DNA of 64,000 nt from Cynocephalus volans (GCF_027409185.1 NC_084466.1:75622501-75686500); one strand, 5' to 3'; numbered from the stretch's first letter, positions 46,765 through 60,410 are shown. A program made the numbers and translations. The notes: a model not told the origin generated them from the letters alone.

Positions 46765-46778
46765 AGAAAGTACTGATT
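46765..46778. repeat. probable target-site duplication, left copy
   Basis: agaaagtactgatt here and agaaagtactaatt at 47186-47199 differ at one base and bracket the L1 3' end. Confidence 0.65.
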
Positions 46779-46779
46779 T

Positions 46780-47185
46780 CATACTGGCAATTGCAGTGGC
46801 ATGACCGAACTTACAGAAAATCATGTTAATGAAATAAGCCAGGCGCAGAAAGAGAAATACTGCATGTCCTCATTCATAAGTGGGAGCTAAAAAATAAACA
46901 AGAAAATAAAAAGAAGAAAGAAAGAAAGATACAATGATCGCAATAATACATTGAACTTCCAAAAGGAGAGAACAGAACTGAGGTTACCAGCAGTAGGAAA
47001 GGGGGAAGGGGAGGTGGGTAGGGGAGGAATTGGCAAAGGTACATGAAAAACGATTACATGGTGTAATGTTGAATATACTATTTATCCTGATTTGAGCATC
47101 ACATATTGTACACAGGTATTGATAGTCAACATATCTCACAGATACATATGATCAACTATGTTATAATAAAAAATAAATTAAAAAA
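46780..47185 (+). mobile_element. old 5'-truncated L1
   Basis: Starts in the ORF2 C-terminus ('aagccaggcgcagaaagaga') and continues through '3'UTR' sequence with 'ggaaagggggaaggggagg' and an A-rich tail 'aataaattaaaaaaa'. It is flanked by the near-perfect 14-base repeat. Confidence 0.82.
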
Positions 47186-47199
47186 AGAAAGTACTAATT
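47186..47199. repeat. probable target-site duplication, right copy
   Basis: One mismatch to 46765-46778. Confidence 0.65.
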
Positions 47200-49454
47200 A
47201 TTTCAGAGATTTCTGAGGAATACAATCTTTTCAGTGAAGAACTTACATATTTTGTGAGCTAATCTAAAAAAAAGTGCTGAAAAATGGTGCAGTCAGCAAT
47301 TGTCTTATTTTGCAAACTCTAAATATACATTGAAATAATCTTCTTGTTCCCTTCAAATGGAGGTGGACAAAGCTATTAACTTTCTGTTGTTCTTGCGTCC
47401 CTTTACCTGTCCTTTTAAAATTTTTATTAGGCACTTTAATGTGTGGGTTGAAATCAATAGAGGACAAGCCATTAAAAATTATTGGTTGGCTGTGGCTCCT
47501 CACTAAATATTAAAACAGCTTGGCAAATAAGCTCATACCTCTAGGCACTAGGTCTGAGAGAAATAATAGTCTAGGCAAATAGACACTATAATCCTAATAG
47601 GAAATACTGCCCATTTGCTGCTTTGGGTTTCTTTTGGCTCCTGTTGTTCACCATTAATATTATTCTCTTTTTTACTTTTATTAGTGTGAGGAGACGGGGG
47701 GGGGGAATCATTAACTGTTGGAAAAATTCCTTTTAAGGATGTGTAATATCAAGAGCTAGATATTAGAGCAACTTGGGAGAAATAGGAAACAGGTGTAGAA
47801 ACAGGTGAGTGGAATATTGCTTGTTACTGCTCTGAATTAAATACCTGGGAGAAGTGGGAAATTTTGCCAGGTTCATGCATGCCTTGTATTCTAGGAGGAT
47901 TGGTAGACAGAATTTTAACACAAATGAAATAGAGAAGGTTGGCATCTGAGAAGCTGGGGTAGAGGTGGGGCTGTGTAGGCTGAAAAGTTATTTTTTAGGT
48001 GGAAGAAAAAAGCACAGAGTGAGGCTGATTCTCTGGGTATATACTTGAAACTAGAAGATTCAGGAGGGAATACTCATTCTAAGACAAGGATGGGTCATCA
48101 ATAAGATTGGGAAATAGAAGTCAGAAGAATTTGGGTTTGAATCAAAATTACTTCACATACCACTTCTTTCAAGTTTCAAGTTAAGCAACATCAGTGTTTA
48201 AAATCTTATTACTGATAAGCAAAAGAAATAAAAACTCCAACATCCCCCCTATATTTTTCTGATTACAAAAAGCTAAGAATGAAATAGTATCTTTTGGGAT
48301 TCCCATGTGTAAAATGAGGAATTCATAGCTTGTCATTCTGTTTCGACTCCAGCAACTCCCTAGTCTTTGCTAACTTAATCTGGATGTGGAACCAAAGAAC
48401 ACATTTTGTACCATGTATATTGTTCAAGAAGAGTTTTTTATGTTTACATTTTTTGTAACCTATAACCATATGTACAGACTACAAAATTTACAAAATTAAC
48501 GATTTGCGAAAGTTATTGAGATTTGACTCTTTTTAAGGAGTTTGGTAGTTTATGTGACATTTCCCATTTGTTGGAGGGTCTTAATTTTTTGTTTGCTTTT
48601 TGGTCAAGTGAATTATGTTAAGATTTTTGTTTTTGGTTTTGGTTTTTTTTGGACGTTATATGACAGAAACTATCTTTATTTGCTTTGCACATGAACAACA
48701 ATTTGGCTGGGTAAATTGGCTCATGACATTTTTGTCTCAAAGGTTTCATGTGTATTTCTCTGTTATCATCTAGCATTTCATAAGGAGATGGGAGCTCTGA
48801 GGCCAACCTAACTTTTACTGTTTGCAGACTTTTGTTTCTATATATAGGGGTCTGTTTTATTTCTCAAGGAAATCTTCCCTATATACTATAGATCAATATT
48901 TTCTCTCATTGTATAAGGATGGGTACCAAAGAGTCCCAGAAAAGTGTAGAAACTATGCATGAAAAGGAAGGAAGATGAAGACTGAAGGTCACACATGTAA
49001 CCAGGTACAAGGAAGCATTGAGTTGCACAGTGATGGACCAGCCAAGTGTCCCCAAAAGAAGAAAGCTGAGCACCCGGAATAGTCCCACAATTTCCTGGGA
49101 AACAAATCTTTTGGATGATTCTATTGGTTATAATGAGAAGACAATGAAAAATTATTATACACAATAAAGCAATTACAAAACTGAAGACAGACATCTCATA
49201 ACAAAGAAGATATGGGCATTTGGGTAGGAAAGGGAATTGCTTGGAATGGAGTTGGAGGTGGAGAGGGGCAGTGGAGAGAAGAAACTGTGTCTCTCTTGGT
49301 ATATTAGCCAATTCTCTACCTTGTCATTAAGCCTCTGCCAGATTGATTGAGAGGCAAGAGCTCTTGGGTGGAAGTTGTTCCTTTTCTCATGAAAGCTGCT
49401 ATTTTTGCAGCAAGGACATATAATAGTCTCCAAAATTGAATTGTCTCTGCTTCT
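47200..49454. other. unique sequence, nothing recognised
   Basis: A G-run of about 13 lies at 47695-47706. No gene or named repeat. The 141-codon minus-strand frame at 48886-49311 has one hydrophobic stretch but no domain or context. Confidence 0.4.
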
Positions 49455-49600
49455 TAAATTACAGAAGCTCCCTGACTTATGATGGGGTTATGTCTTGATA
49501 AACCCATCATAAGTCAGAAAATACATTTAATACCCCATAAACCCATTGTAAAGTTGAAAAACTGTGAGTGGAACCATAGTAAGTTGGGAACTGTCTGTCT
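49455..49600. repeat. Tigger-like MITE fragment with terminal hairpin
   Basis: 'taccccataaacccattgta' and the stem ctgacttatgatggg (49472-49486) with its exact complement at 49503-49517 resemble Tigger-family ends. No transposase. Confidence 0.6.
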
Positions 49601-49639
49601 TCTCAGAAGTGTGTTATTCCACCCAGTGCTCTTGTCCCT

Positions 49640-49985
49640 GTATTAATCAGGATAGGCTCGGCTCTACTGCAGTAATAAACAACCTCCTAATGTCAGTGGC
49701 TCCTGCAGTAATAAACAACCTCCTAATGTCAGTGGCTCCTAACACACAAGGTTTGCTTCTCATGCCCATCACAGTCAAATGGGAGCTCTGCCTCTTTTCT
49801 CTTCACTCTCTAACTTACACAGGCAGAGCAGCTCCCTTCTTAAATATTGCCTGCACCTGTCGCAGAGTCAAAGACAGGACCTGGCAAAACATGCACTGCC
49901 TCTTAAACCTTTCACTGGAAAGTTGCCTGTGCCACTTGTCACATTTGATTGTCCCCAGCAAGTCACATGCCCACAACTAACTTGA
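49640..49985 (+). repeat. LTR-like repeat with internal 36-bp tandem duplication
   Basis: 'gcaagtcacatgcccacaac' and 'taacttgaaggcaggaagg' resemble an ERVL-type LTR end. A 36-bp unit is exactly doubled at 49667-49702 and 49703-49738. The LTR family is not certain. Confidence 0.5.
49667..49738. repeat. 36-bp perfect tandem duplication
   Basis: Unit begins 'ctgcagtaataaacaacc' and ends 'cagtggctc'. The two copies are identical, so the duplication is more recent than the host repeat. Confidence 0.95.
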
Positions 49986-51511
49986 AGGCAGGAAGGCAGC
50001 CCTGCTGGACCTTGATCTTGGGCTTTTCAGCTTTCAGAACTGTGAGAAAGAAGTTCCTGATATTTAAGGCACCCAATCTGTGGCATTTTGTTATTGTAGC
50101 CCAAGCAGCCTAGTACAGAGATGAAAACCTGTTTTACCCTTTCTCCAAAGCCGGGGTATTTGGTTCTGTACCATTGTTGTAGGTGACGTACTTCAATTGC
50201 TGAAGACTGAACTATCCGGGATCCAGCGACCCTGGGTTTTACAACTGTGGGACTGGGCCCACGATACCCAAGCTCGAGTTCACTCTGGTTCAGTTTCTCC
50301 GCACAGAGAGGGGGCCACTTTCCCCACCACTTCAACAGCAGGGTAGGAGTCAGAGAGGGTCTGGTGCTTTGGCTGGAGCCACAGCTGGAGGGAATTCAAA
50401 AGCTCGGTGCACCTTCAGGTCAGTGCGAAGAAAGAAGAATCTGGAAGAATAGCTCTCCTTAAATGTAGGGATATAACATCCACACCTTGTTATAAAACGC
50501 AGGAGGCTTTCAGGTGACTGCATGGCTGGGCTTATGCTTTATCAGGGGAATTGTCGATGCTGATTATGGATGTTGAAGAATTTAAAACTTATACAAGAAA
50601 ACTGACAAAAGCTTTTTTTGGCTATATAAAAATAGTACTGAGAACAGTTATTTATGTGGTTACTTAGCATTTATGGTTTTTGCCATGTAGCAAAATCGAT
50701 ATTATGCATCTTATTAAACTGGTATCAAATTAACTACATAAACTGCCTTGGATTAAATAAACTTCACAGTTAGTGTCTTGTGGTTCACAATTTAAAAAAC
50801 TTGCATTGAACATTGATGCGTGTCACTCCTTTTGTCACTGACTCAGACTGTTTGTCCTACAAGTTTCACATGGGCAATATTTATTTTGTCTTCCCAGATA
50901 CATCAGAAGCAAACCAAAGAAAATTATATCCTTCTTTTGATTCCCTAATACCTAACACCTAGAAGACTCTGAATTAAGATATGTTCAATAAACAAATAGT
51001 ATATATAACAAAAATTAATTTTGTTTTTTGTGTCTGGTTTATTTTATACATATGATTTTTAAACATGTATTTAGATGTCAAAACAATTTTTTTGAGTAGA
51101 ATTTTTTTTTTTTTTGAATCAAAGCATCAAAAGTGACTTCAGATATTACTCAATTCAGTCCCTCAATTCTAGATTGAACTGTACTTCCACCTGGTTAAGC
51201 TGAAAAGTAAACAACTTAGAAATATTATTTTCAGATCTCCTAATGTCTTAGCTGAACAGCTGATTTGTAATTTGAGAGATTTTCCATGGGTTTTGCATAT
51301 TACCACGTTAAATATTTTTTAATACCTTTGTCAATTCTTTCAGAATAAATCAGTATATCCTGATGCTGTCAGGAAGCTTTGTTCCTATGTCACTTGTGGC
51401 TGTTATGTCCTGCTTTTAACGATATTTGCGTTGTGATATCACAAACAAAAATGTGAACTCCTCAAGGACAGTAGATATCTGCTGCTGGGAGCTTGCTCTT
51501 TTTCTCTTAAC
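49986..51511. other. unique sequence; L2 tail likely at 50930-51000
   Basis: 'aatacctaacacctagaaga' then 'ttcaataaacaaatag' resembles an L2 tail. The moderately GC-rich part at 50110-50480 has no recognisable coding or repeat signal. Confidence 0.4.
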
Positions 51512-51815
51512 TAATTAATTAATTCTTTACATTGACAAGCAAATATTGCGTATATTTATAGTGTACAACTTGATTTTTTGATATGCATTATGGAAAGAAT
51601 AAATAAAGCTAATTAACATATCAACACCTCACATAGTTTTTTTTATGTGTGTGTGTGGTGAGAAAATCTACTCTTAGCAATTTTCAAGATATAATTTATT
51701 GTGGCCAGCTATAGTCTCCGTGTTGTACAGATCTCTTGAACTTATTTCTCCTGCATAACTGAAATTTTGTATCCTTTGACCAATGTCTGCCCAATCCCCG
51801 AGAGTTCACTCTTTA
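51512..51815 (-). mobile_element. old L1 3'UTR fragment
   Basis: Antisense L1M-type 3'UTR: 'gtatatttatagtgtacaac', 'cttgatttttt-gatatgcat', 'acagatctcttgaacttatt'. No ORF2 part. Confidence 0.7.
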
Positions 51816-52084
51816 GAAAGTATGTACAGCCAAGATCATCTCAGGCATTGAAGTCTTTAAATTTACTGACTAGTCTCTCTTCATTTTTATGACATCTTTA
51901 AGCTAAAGAGATTAAGGGAAGGGACTATGAAACAGAATCCATTTTATCTGAAAAAATGATACATATCGTTTTTGGTAAAATGTATTTTACTCTGATATAT
52001 ACTATATATGGAATATGAGTATTTGCACACATCTATATTTTGGTCATGCTTAAGTTCCAAGTTTTAGTTTCTATTTTAGATTTT
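51816..52084. other. unique sequence
   Basis: Nothing recognised. Confidence 0.4.
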
Positions 52085-52230
52085 CTGCTTCTTGTAAGCT
52101 CCATCATAGGCCCCTGCCACCATATCTTTGCTAGCTCGCTCTTATCATTGACATCCAAGTACAAAGGTCATCTCTTCAGCAAGACCAGTCCTGACCTCTC
52201 ATCCTAAAAAAATACAAAAAGAACTCATCT
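52085..52230 (+). repeat. L2 LINE fragment
   Basis: 'caagtacaaaggtcatctct' with 'cagcaagaccagtcctgacc' matches the L2 'tcacctc...gaagccttccctgacc' segment. Confidence 0.5.
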
Positions 52231-54354
52231 TTATTCCAGTCACTCTGTGCCATAGCTGTTTGTGTTTTCTTTATCAAAGAAAAATATAAGAAATGACTTC
52301 ATTCACATATTTTTTGTGTTTATTCAATGTGTCCCTCCCAGCGCCCCACCCCTCCACGTCAAGCCCACACACTAGAGTGCAGAGCCGCATTCAAGATGGC
52401 TCCTTGTCTTTCTGGTTTCAAGGCTGAAGCTCAGAGCCTGGAATAGCGCCTGCTGTGTTGTAAGCCTTCAGTAAGCGTATGGTAAGTGAAGGGAGTGTAA
52501 AATCGCGCTCCCTAAGTGTCAGTGAATCTGAAGGGGTATGTTGGAGTTTATGGTCAAGGATGGGTTATGTAAAGCGATAAACCAGCTCAAGGCAAGGGCA
52601 AGCTAAAATCCTATTAAAATACGTGAGGGCCTGAGGGCTTTGTAGGGTGGCAGCTGCCCTCGTTTCAGAACGGGCCTACTTTCTCATTTAGCCAAAAACC
52701 CTATGCACAATCTCTCCCCCATAGCCAATTCCTTCTGAATCCTTTTTGACGGAGACCCTTCTTCAGCCCAGTCCAGTTAACATTTCTTTCATGGCGGGGC
52801 TGACTGCCCACAGCCCAGGTAAAGGCAGAAACTTGAGTGGAATAACCTGCTCTGGGATAGCTTTAACCTTCCAGCTGCTCGAGATTGCATTATCTTCCAG
52901 GAGAATGACAGTCTGTTCTTGTCATGGAGGTGGAGAGGCATTTCCACATCTTAATGGCATGTCTGAGATGGAACAGGGACCAGATCCTTGAGTAGCTTGG
53001 GGAGGACCCAGTCTTCCTGGAATCCTGAAAACTCTAAACCTTCCCAAATCATGCCATTCCTGCTTCAGAGGCTCAGTGACCAAGTTTCATTACTCCTGCT
53101 TGAATTTCTTTTTCTGGTCTGGTCAGGAAGTGACTGCCAGGATTCTCTGAGTAATAATGACAGAAAGATAATTTTTTCAGCCTTTCACTTGTGCATCTCA
53201 GTAAAGCAGTGGTCAGAGGCAACTAATTTGTGAAATAAAGCAAAGCTGAAATAAAGGCCATTTGAAGTCATCCAGCTGGAAAAATAACATTAGGGCTCTG
53301 GAGAGACTACACAGGAATTACAAATGGTGAAACTCTAGGACTGTAATTTCTGCAAGTGGCCAGGTCAGTAGAAGAAAGCTTCTCCCTGGGGGCCTTCTCC
53401 CAGGCAGCCCTGCATGGGCGTTGGAGAAGGCAAGAGAGCATGGGGGTGCGGGGAGCAGGAGAGGACCACGTGGTACATGAACTTGGCTTCTGTTGCATGA
53501 AGAATATCATCAATGTGGAGGCCTTTAATTTAGTAATTCGGCGTCTCTTTATCTTTATGCTGTTTTAGAACCAAACGTTTTAAAGGAAATGCAGTATGAG
53601 CATTAAAGCGTCTATTTCATAGGGACCAGCAAAAACAAACAAATAAAACAACCCCACTGCGTCTTTCCCAACCTGTTTTTTATGAGTGACTATTTTACAA
53701 TTCAGGCTTTCCTATGGTCTATTTCATACATTTACATTTTGGTCAAGCTCTCTGACGTTCTGACATATTTCTGATGTATTTTGGAAGGGATAAAAAGCTA
53801 ATTTGAGTTTTCTGCTATTCAGGCATATTTTTTCCCCTTACAAAATTATCTTGTATCTCTCCTCACAAAATGCTAGCAATCCAGATGTTGTGAAGATGCT
53901 TTTTAGAGAATTGACCTTTCTAGGTTGTTAAACTCTTTTGGCTCCTGGAAAAATAGAGTACTTTAGATGAGGGCTACAGGGCTGATGGAATGTTGAAGCT
54001 ACTACAATTCCACGATTAATGGTTTTTGTAGAACTTCTCTGGCATCGCTGTTTGAATGAATAACCGAGAGGGTTGGGGGAAGAATGGACTTCCTTGGTTG
54101 TTTCTCCTCATTCATATTAATTCAAAAAACTAAAAACCCGAAGAGACAGTATGAGATAAAACCCTCCATCCCCCTGCCTCCGGGGAAGAATTCATTCCTA
54201 TACCTCAAGACAGAAAGTCGACTGCACTTGACAGTCTCCATAAGAAACTCTGCCACTTCCTTTACTAATATGCCCCAGTGTCTTATCAATCCTTGCAGAC
54301 AGGTGATTCTTCATAATTCTAACTTAAATAATCCCCAAACTAGGTAAAAAATGT
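52231..54354. other. unique sequence, nothing recognised
   Basis: No named repeat. The frames at 52746-52991 and 52988-53233 (81 codons each) have no domains. Confidence 0.4.
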
Positions 54355-54465
54355 TATTTGTGTTTTGTTCCCCAATGTATCCTCAATTTCTTGAGAGAAT
54401 GATTGGCACCTAGAAGGTACTAACTAAATATTTTTTGAATAAATGAATAAATAAATAAAAATTAA
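54355..54465 (+). repeat. L2 3' tail
   Basis: 'gattggcacctagaaggtac' followed by 'tttttgaataaatgaataaa' is a typical L2 end. Confidence 0.6.
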
Positions 54466-55081
54466 GTTATATAACGGAGAAGGTGGCATAATCATTTAAG
54501 TTACCAAGTGTTATTGAGAGCTTATTCTGTGCATAATGCTGTTAGGCATTACAAAGAATTCAAAGACGTAAGAGGGAAGAGTCTGTTAACCCCAGGTTTT
54601 GACTAGTTCTCATGACCTAAGAAAGGTGTATCTATCTACACAAGTAACCGCAATCTAAAGCAGATTATAAAAGGTCTAATCCAAAGTATAATGAGACAGC
54701 ATGAAAGGAAGACATGTATTTATATTAGGATGAATAAAGATGCCCTGGAGATTACAAGGGGCTTTGAATTACTGGTAGGACTTGGAGGTTGAAGGCCTTT
54801 CAAAGTAAAGGTGATCCCCACAGAAAAGGCATGGGGCAGGAAAATGCAGGATTGCGTTTGATCCAAAACCACTGAGTAACTGGTCTTTCTTGAAGGCCGT
54901 GCATATGTGTATGTGTCTGGTGGAGGTGGAGATAAGATTGGCAGGAACAGGTGGGGAAAGGCTGGGAAGGTTGTGGGGACCCCTGCAGACAGCTGCCAGA
55001 GAGTTTAGTGCAGGAAACCAGTTGTTCATGTCATGCAATACTATGTCATAGTCACCATGAAATCTGGGATTTTTGTCCATG
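54466..55081. other. unique sequence
   Basis: Nothing recognised. Confidence 0.4.
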
Positions 55082-55155
55082 TGTTATGTCTGTGGCCCCT
55101 GGAGCAGTGCCTGGAACATAGATGAAACTGGATAAATATTTGTTGAGTGAATACG
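55082..55155 (+). repeat. L2 3' tail
   Basis: 'agcagtgcctggaacataga' and 'aatatttgttgagtgaata' are the L2 terminal motifs. Confidence 0.65.
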
Positions 55156-56639
55156 AAATACTATTACTCTGAGGGTGTTGAACATAGGTCATGCCTTTGT
55201 GGAACTGTTCAACTCCTATTTTGTTTATGTTTTCTCTGCCAAAGAGTCAAAATTCAAACTGGAAAAGGTAGAAGAGTTATCAGTAAAGATTATTTAAGGC
55301 CAAGACAGTAAAATAACATCCAGTCTTTTGAAAAATCACAATATATTGGGCTATTAAAAATGATATATTCAGATACTGAAATAATTCTAGATATAATCCT
55401 ATAACTACTGTTAATAAGTGTTCAAGAGCACATGGAGAATAGCAAAGGTGATAAGACAATGTATTGCTAATAACAACCCAACTCTTGAAAGCAAATTCTA
55501 CCAAGCAGTATACTAATCTTTGGTTCCTGACTGAATTCTAGAATTCTAAATTGTTATTAATTGAATTATTTGTAAGGGCTTGGGGATGTTAATTGTAGAA
55601 GTTAGCCTGTGCCACTCCTAGCTGGGAGGTGGCTGGGGGAGTAGGCCATAGATGAGAGATGGGTCATAGGTATAAGTCTGCTCCAGCTATGGGCTTTAAG
55701 AACAGCACAGCAGCAGTAAATTCAGTATGGTGTATAGTCACTGGAAATGAGGTGAGCCTTCTAGACCAGTGATAAATGCTGTGAGGATCAGGAATGAACT
55801 ACAAAAAAATGGGCTTTATAAAGAAGAAAATTGAAAGCCAAAGAGTGATGGCAATACAAGAAACAATCATGAGCTAAGAAATTGGTAAAGATGGGTACAT
55901 ATAAATACGCATTGACTGTACAAAATATTATTTATGATGATTAATCTGAGAGATAAAAAGCAAAGTAAAGTAAAATACTGACACAAATAGCATGTAAGAT
56001 GGCAGGAAAAGGTGTGTTCTGGAGCAGGAGAGAGATGATCAAATTCAGACTACATTAAATCAAGTGTGCAACCTGCAAATTTGAAGGTAACCTTTAAAAA
56101 ATAGATCAAACAGTTTCCAACCCAATAGAGTTAAAAAAAAAAAAAGATTAAGGAAAACTCAATAGTCAATAGAAGGCAGAAAAGAAGGAAAAGAAGAAAA
56201 ACATCGTACATTAAAAATACTAAATAACATGGTAGAAATAAATCCCAAACACAATGTTTAAATAAAATGAGTGCAGATGGCTTGAATTTGCAATTAAAAG
56301 TAGCGATTTTTCAGGTTAAATTTAAAAAAATCAAGGATATGTTATTTAAAGGTACATACTTATAACAAAAGGGCTCAGAAAAGTTGGAAAAAAGAGGAAA
56401 AAGATGTACCAAGCAAATACTAAAACAAAAGGCAGTTGATATATCTATATTAATATCACAAAAAACACATCAAGTCTTAAATGTATGTAAAATATTATGA
56501 GATCAATTATATTAGAAGCGTCATGGAAGTTACACTTGTAATATAAGTTCATATTACACTAGTGAGATATTACTTTTTTCAGAGCAAAGATCTTTAACTG
56601 TCTTATGATTTAGATTCTGAGTATGAAGTATGGTCAAAT
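55156..56639. other. AT-rich sequence, nothing recognised
   Basis: Adenine-rich, with no gene or named repeat. Confidence 0.4.
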
Positions 56640-56800
56640 ATACTACCAGATACTGTATAAGTACATTTTATAATCTGAACTTTAAACAATCCTCTGAGAT
56701 AGTCATTTTTACTAACTCCCACTTTAAAGAGGCTGATGCAAATTGAGAGATTTGCTCAATGGCATGAGCCAATGTGACTCAAATCTATACCTCTGGAACT
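56640..56800 (-). repeat. MIR SINE, antisense
   Basis: 'aacaatcctctgagatagtc', then 'ttgagagatttgctcaatgg' and 'tgactcaaatctatacctct' match the complement of MIR. Weak. Confidence 0.5.
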
Positions 56801-57814
56801 CCCTAGTAGAGCTTTGCACCTTGGTGCTTGTGTGGCCTTGGTTTGCACACAAACTTCTTGGTAGATGAGAGGAACTTTGGAGACAGGCAAGCGCAGCACG
56901 AAGGAGATCCTGAGCTCCAGGCGATTTGACCCACATCCACCTATGAGTTATGTGAGCAGTGTAGAACCCGAGAGAGAAGGCCCACGTCCCTCTTAGAGTC
57001 TTTTATTCAGTCCGGGGAACTCAGAAAGCTGCAGCCTCAGAGGCTGTGGCTGTCTCCAGGGATGGAAATCACCAGTGCCAACAGTAAACTCATTTTGTTC
57101 TGAAATATTCCTGTTGTTCCTAGGGCCAACACAAATCATTGCCCCTTGTGTACGGGTGACTGGACAAGGGACCAAGCACATACCTAGGCACAGAACTTTA
57201 TCTTCCCAGGAGAAAGAGATGCTGTTTCTGATGTCACACAAAGAGATTGAGTGGGCTAGTGGTGTTTCTAGCTGTTCCTTTCAACGCTGTGCACCCAAGC
57301 ACCAAAGAGCTAATATGAATCCTAGTCCTTCCCAGACATAGACTCTTTAGGTTTCTATACAGGCAATTTGGAAGATTTGTCTCAGCAGCATTCCTAGAAA
57401 AGTCTGCTTCAGTTGCAATATCTTAAAAATGGATGTCTTCTGACTGGCATAAATCCATCCAGGCCCTTCTGGATTTCCTAGTGCAAGTGTCTAACGTGCT
57501 AGAAATTATGGTCGCCTCAGCAGTGAGTACATCTTCACCATCAATCATCACACGGGAGAGGGATTTTTAAATGCCTCATGCATCTGGCCTCCTCCCCTGA
57601 CCCCATTTTTCAGGCAGGAATCTCATATGAGCCACACCACCGACACTGGGGAACTCTTTCAGCATCTCAGTTTCTAACTTTCAGCTTGACTAGTTTCATA
57701 CTGAGCCCGTGCTCAACACTCCTCTGTCACTCCGCTTCCCTTGGTACAATGCTTGCTTTACTTACATGTATTTGTCTTCATAATTTATTTGACTTGGGAG
57801 CCCAGGGAGGACAA
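56801..57814. other. unique sequence
   Basis: Nothing recognised. Confidence 0.4.
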
Positions 57815-57960
57815 CTTCATTCACTAATTCAGCAAATATTTCCTGGGTGCCGATTTTACACCCGGCTCTCTTCCAGGTTCTGGGGATACAACGGCAACCC
57901 CGGCAGTCGAGTTCTCACTGAGCTGACCCTCCAGCAGACAGTTACACCAGCAAATGTGGA
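57815..57960 (+). repeat. ancient LINE-type fragment (L2-like)
   Basis: 'cagcaaatatttcctgggtg' and 'ggttctggggatacaacggc' are the common old segment also seen near 5525. Confidence 0.5.
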
Positions 57961-60199
57961 TGAGCTAAGCTGGTGACAAATGCCACGTAGGAGAAGAAAG
58001 TAGGGTAAGGTAGATATTTTATATTGGCTATTTTATATTGGGTATTCATGGAAGGTCTTCTTGGCATTTGGCAGAGAAAGCAAGGGACTGAGCCACATGG
58101 AATCCGGGGAAAGAGCATTCCAAGCAGAGACAAAAAGAATTACCAGCGTGCTAAGGCAGAAGCCTGCCTGGCGTTTTCGAGGAAGGACAGAAAGCCTGGT
58201 GTGGTTGAGAGAGAGTGAAGGACGGGAGAGTTGAGATTGATGTCTGAGCGCCAAGTCACACAGGTCCTGTCGAGCATGGGAGGACACCTGGTAGAAGGCA
58301 GCCATTTCAGCATTTTGATTTTCTAACTTGCATGTTGTTTCCAATGTCAATTTCCATAAGTCTCAGTTTCTTCATTTTTTATTTTCTCCTGTAATGAGAT
58401 GCAAAGCCACTGGAATATTTGGGCAGAAGGGTGATAAGACCTGACTTAGCACTTAGGAGCCCTCTGGCCATAGCTCAGCAGTGCTTATATACTCCACTAG
58501 ACAAAGCATAATATTTTACATATGGTAGGTTTATTAAATAAATAAATTAAAAAGAAAGCCTGATTTTCCAGAAACATTTCTATGCACCCTTATTCTGGAT
58601 TTACTAGCAACACATGCACAGATATTTAAAATGGCGCCAGATACTTACTATTGACATAAAATAAGCAGTAAACACCTAAATCAAAATAATGGAGTCTGAT
58701 TCTTCCATTTTTTAGCCCTTCATTTCTTATTTATAATGCGGTCACCTGTCCCAGAAGAGAGTAAAACGTATTTGAACTGAATAAAAGGTATGGCATCAAA
58801 TTTCGAAGGTTTGTGTTCAGTTATTTTTTAAAAAGGCTGTTCAAATATGGAGTGAATCATAATTAAGTAAAAGAATAAAAGATAATTCGATGTATACCTG
58901 AAAATAAATATAATCTTAACTGTCAATGACCATCAGTTTTGGAAATACTGATTGTTTATAGTTATACCCAATTTGAAATCTGAATATAAACGATTTCCTC
59001 TTTGCTTGAATCAGGATAATATATCAGAATACCAAAACGTTTCCTCTCTTTTCTTTTTGACTTTTTGATAATTTTTTATTCCTGTACACTTAGGAAGTTT
59101 ATGGGAAAGTGAAATATGCGTGCCCCAAGACGGTCATTGGTAGACTGTGATGATCCTTTCGTTGAACTACAGTCTACAGGAATTACCTTTTGCTGGCACC
59201 ACATTTTTCTCCATGTTACTGTTTTCTCAAAATATTTTCTTCTAATTAATTCCACACATGTTGATTGGCATGTTTTGAGGGATTAACTATTCTTATAGTA
59301 TAGATGCAGATGGAAGATTAATGAAAAGGCGATCTCACTGTCTAGTGTCCCTCTGAGAAAGAAATTTTAAAACAAGAAACATTCAATTAGATGTCAAGAT
59401 GGCTTGTCAAAAAATGTGCTGCCCATAAACTGTGGAAATGCAAACCACAGACTGTAGGCACCCAGAGGAAAGAGACAAGGCAGGCAAAGTTGCTGACTGC
59501 GCTGAAAAGAGCCAAAGGGATTAAAGGGAATAAAAGCTTTTTCAAATATATTGAAAAAAGAGATACATCAGAAAGTAGGACTGCAAATGAGGGAGGGAGT
59601 GATCCATGTTAGCTAAAGCAGCTCAAGACTGAACTGCTTTTAAAAATTGGTGTCTGACAAGGCGACCGCACTTTGGGCAATTGGGACGTAATGAAGACCT
59701 GGTTTATTAGAAAATGATTTAGGCAGCTGATGGTATTTCTGCATACTAATGGGCAGAACTTAGGATTCTCAAACACACCTGCTGCTACCTTTACTAAAAT
59801 GTCTATAAAGTAATTTGCCATCTAAGCCACTACCTTTATCCAGGAGTGAAAACTGATTCTGCCTTTAGCCCCTGAACACCTCCATGAAATTAAAAAATCA
59901 AGTAGACTGTGTGGAGTCTCAAAAGGCTGATGAAAATATTGGGCTACCAAAGCTATGAGTTTTAACTCTACTCTTGTCATTGGCTTCCTTTTGTCCTTGT
60001 AGCCTCTGTTTACATTTGTTTTCTGATGCGTTGTAAGGATGATTATATTCACCTACCAACACTACGTGGCTCTAGAGAGCTTAGCATGTGTCATAAACAT
60101 GCTAAATGTAAAGTGTTTGTGAAGCATACAATTAGGAAAGATAGTGGGCTCAAGTCAATAAGACTTAACTTACTGAGTTCAGTTAGCCACAGAGGCAAT
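57961..60199. other. unique sequence, nothing recognised
   Basis: No gene. Short frames have no recognisable domain. AT-rich throughout. Confidence 0.4.
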
Positions 60200-60410
60200 G
60201 TGGACAAGCGGTTACGTATAGTCTGTGGAGACGAACTGTCTTGGCTTCAACCTCCACCTTACTGTGTATTGGCTGTGTGACCCAGGGCAAATGACTTAAC
60301 TGCTCTGGACCCTCCTTTCCTCATTTGTAAAATTAGCCTTATCTATTATAAGGTTTATATAAGAAAAGACATTGTGCTTAATAATGTCAGTTACTATTAT
60401 CAGAGCAAAA
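60200..60410 (+). repeat. MIR SINE
   Basis: 'cttactgtgtattggctgtg', 'gacccagggcaaatgactta' and 'cctcatttgtaaaattagcc' in order. Confidence 0.8.
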
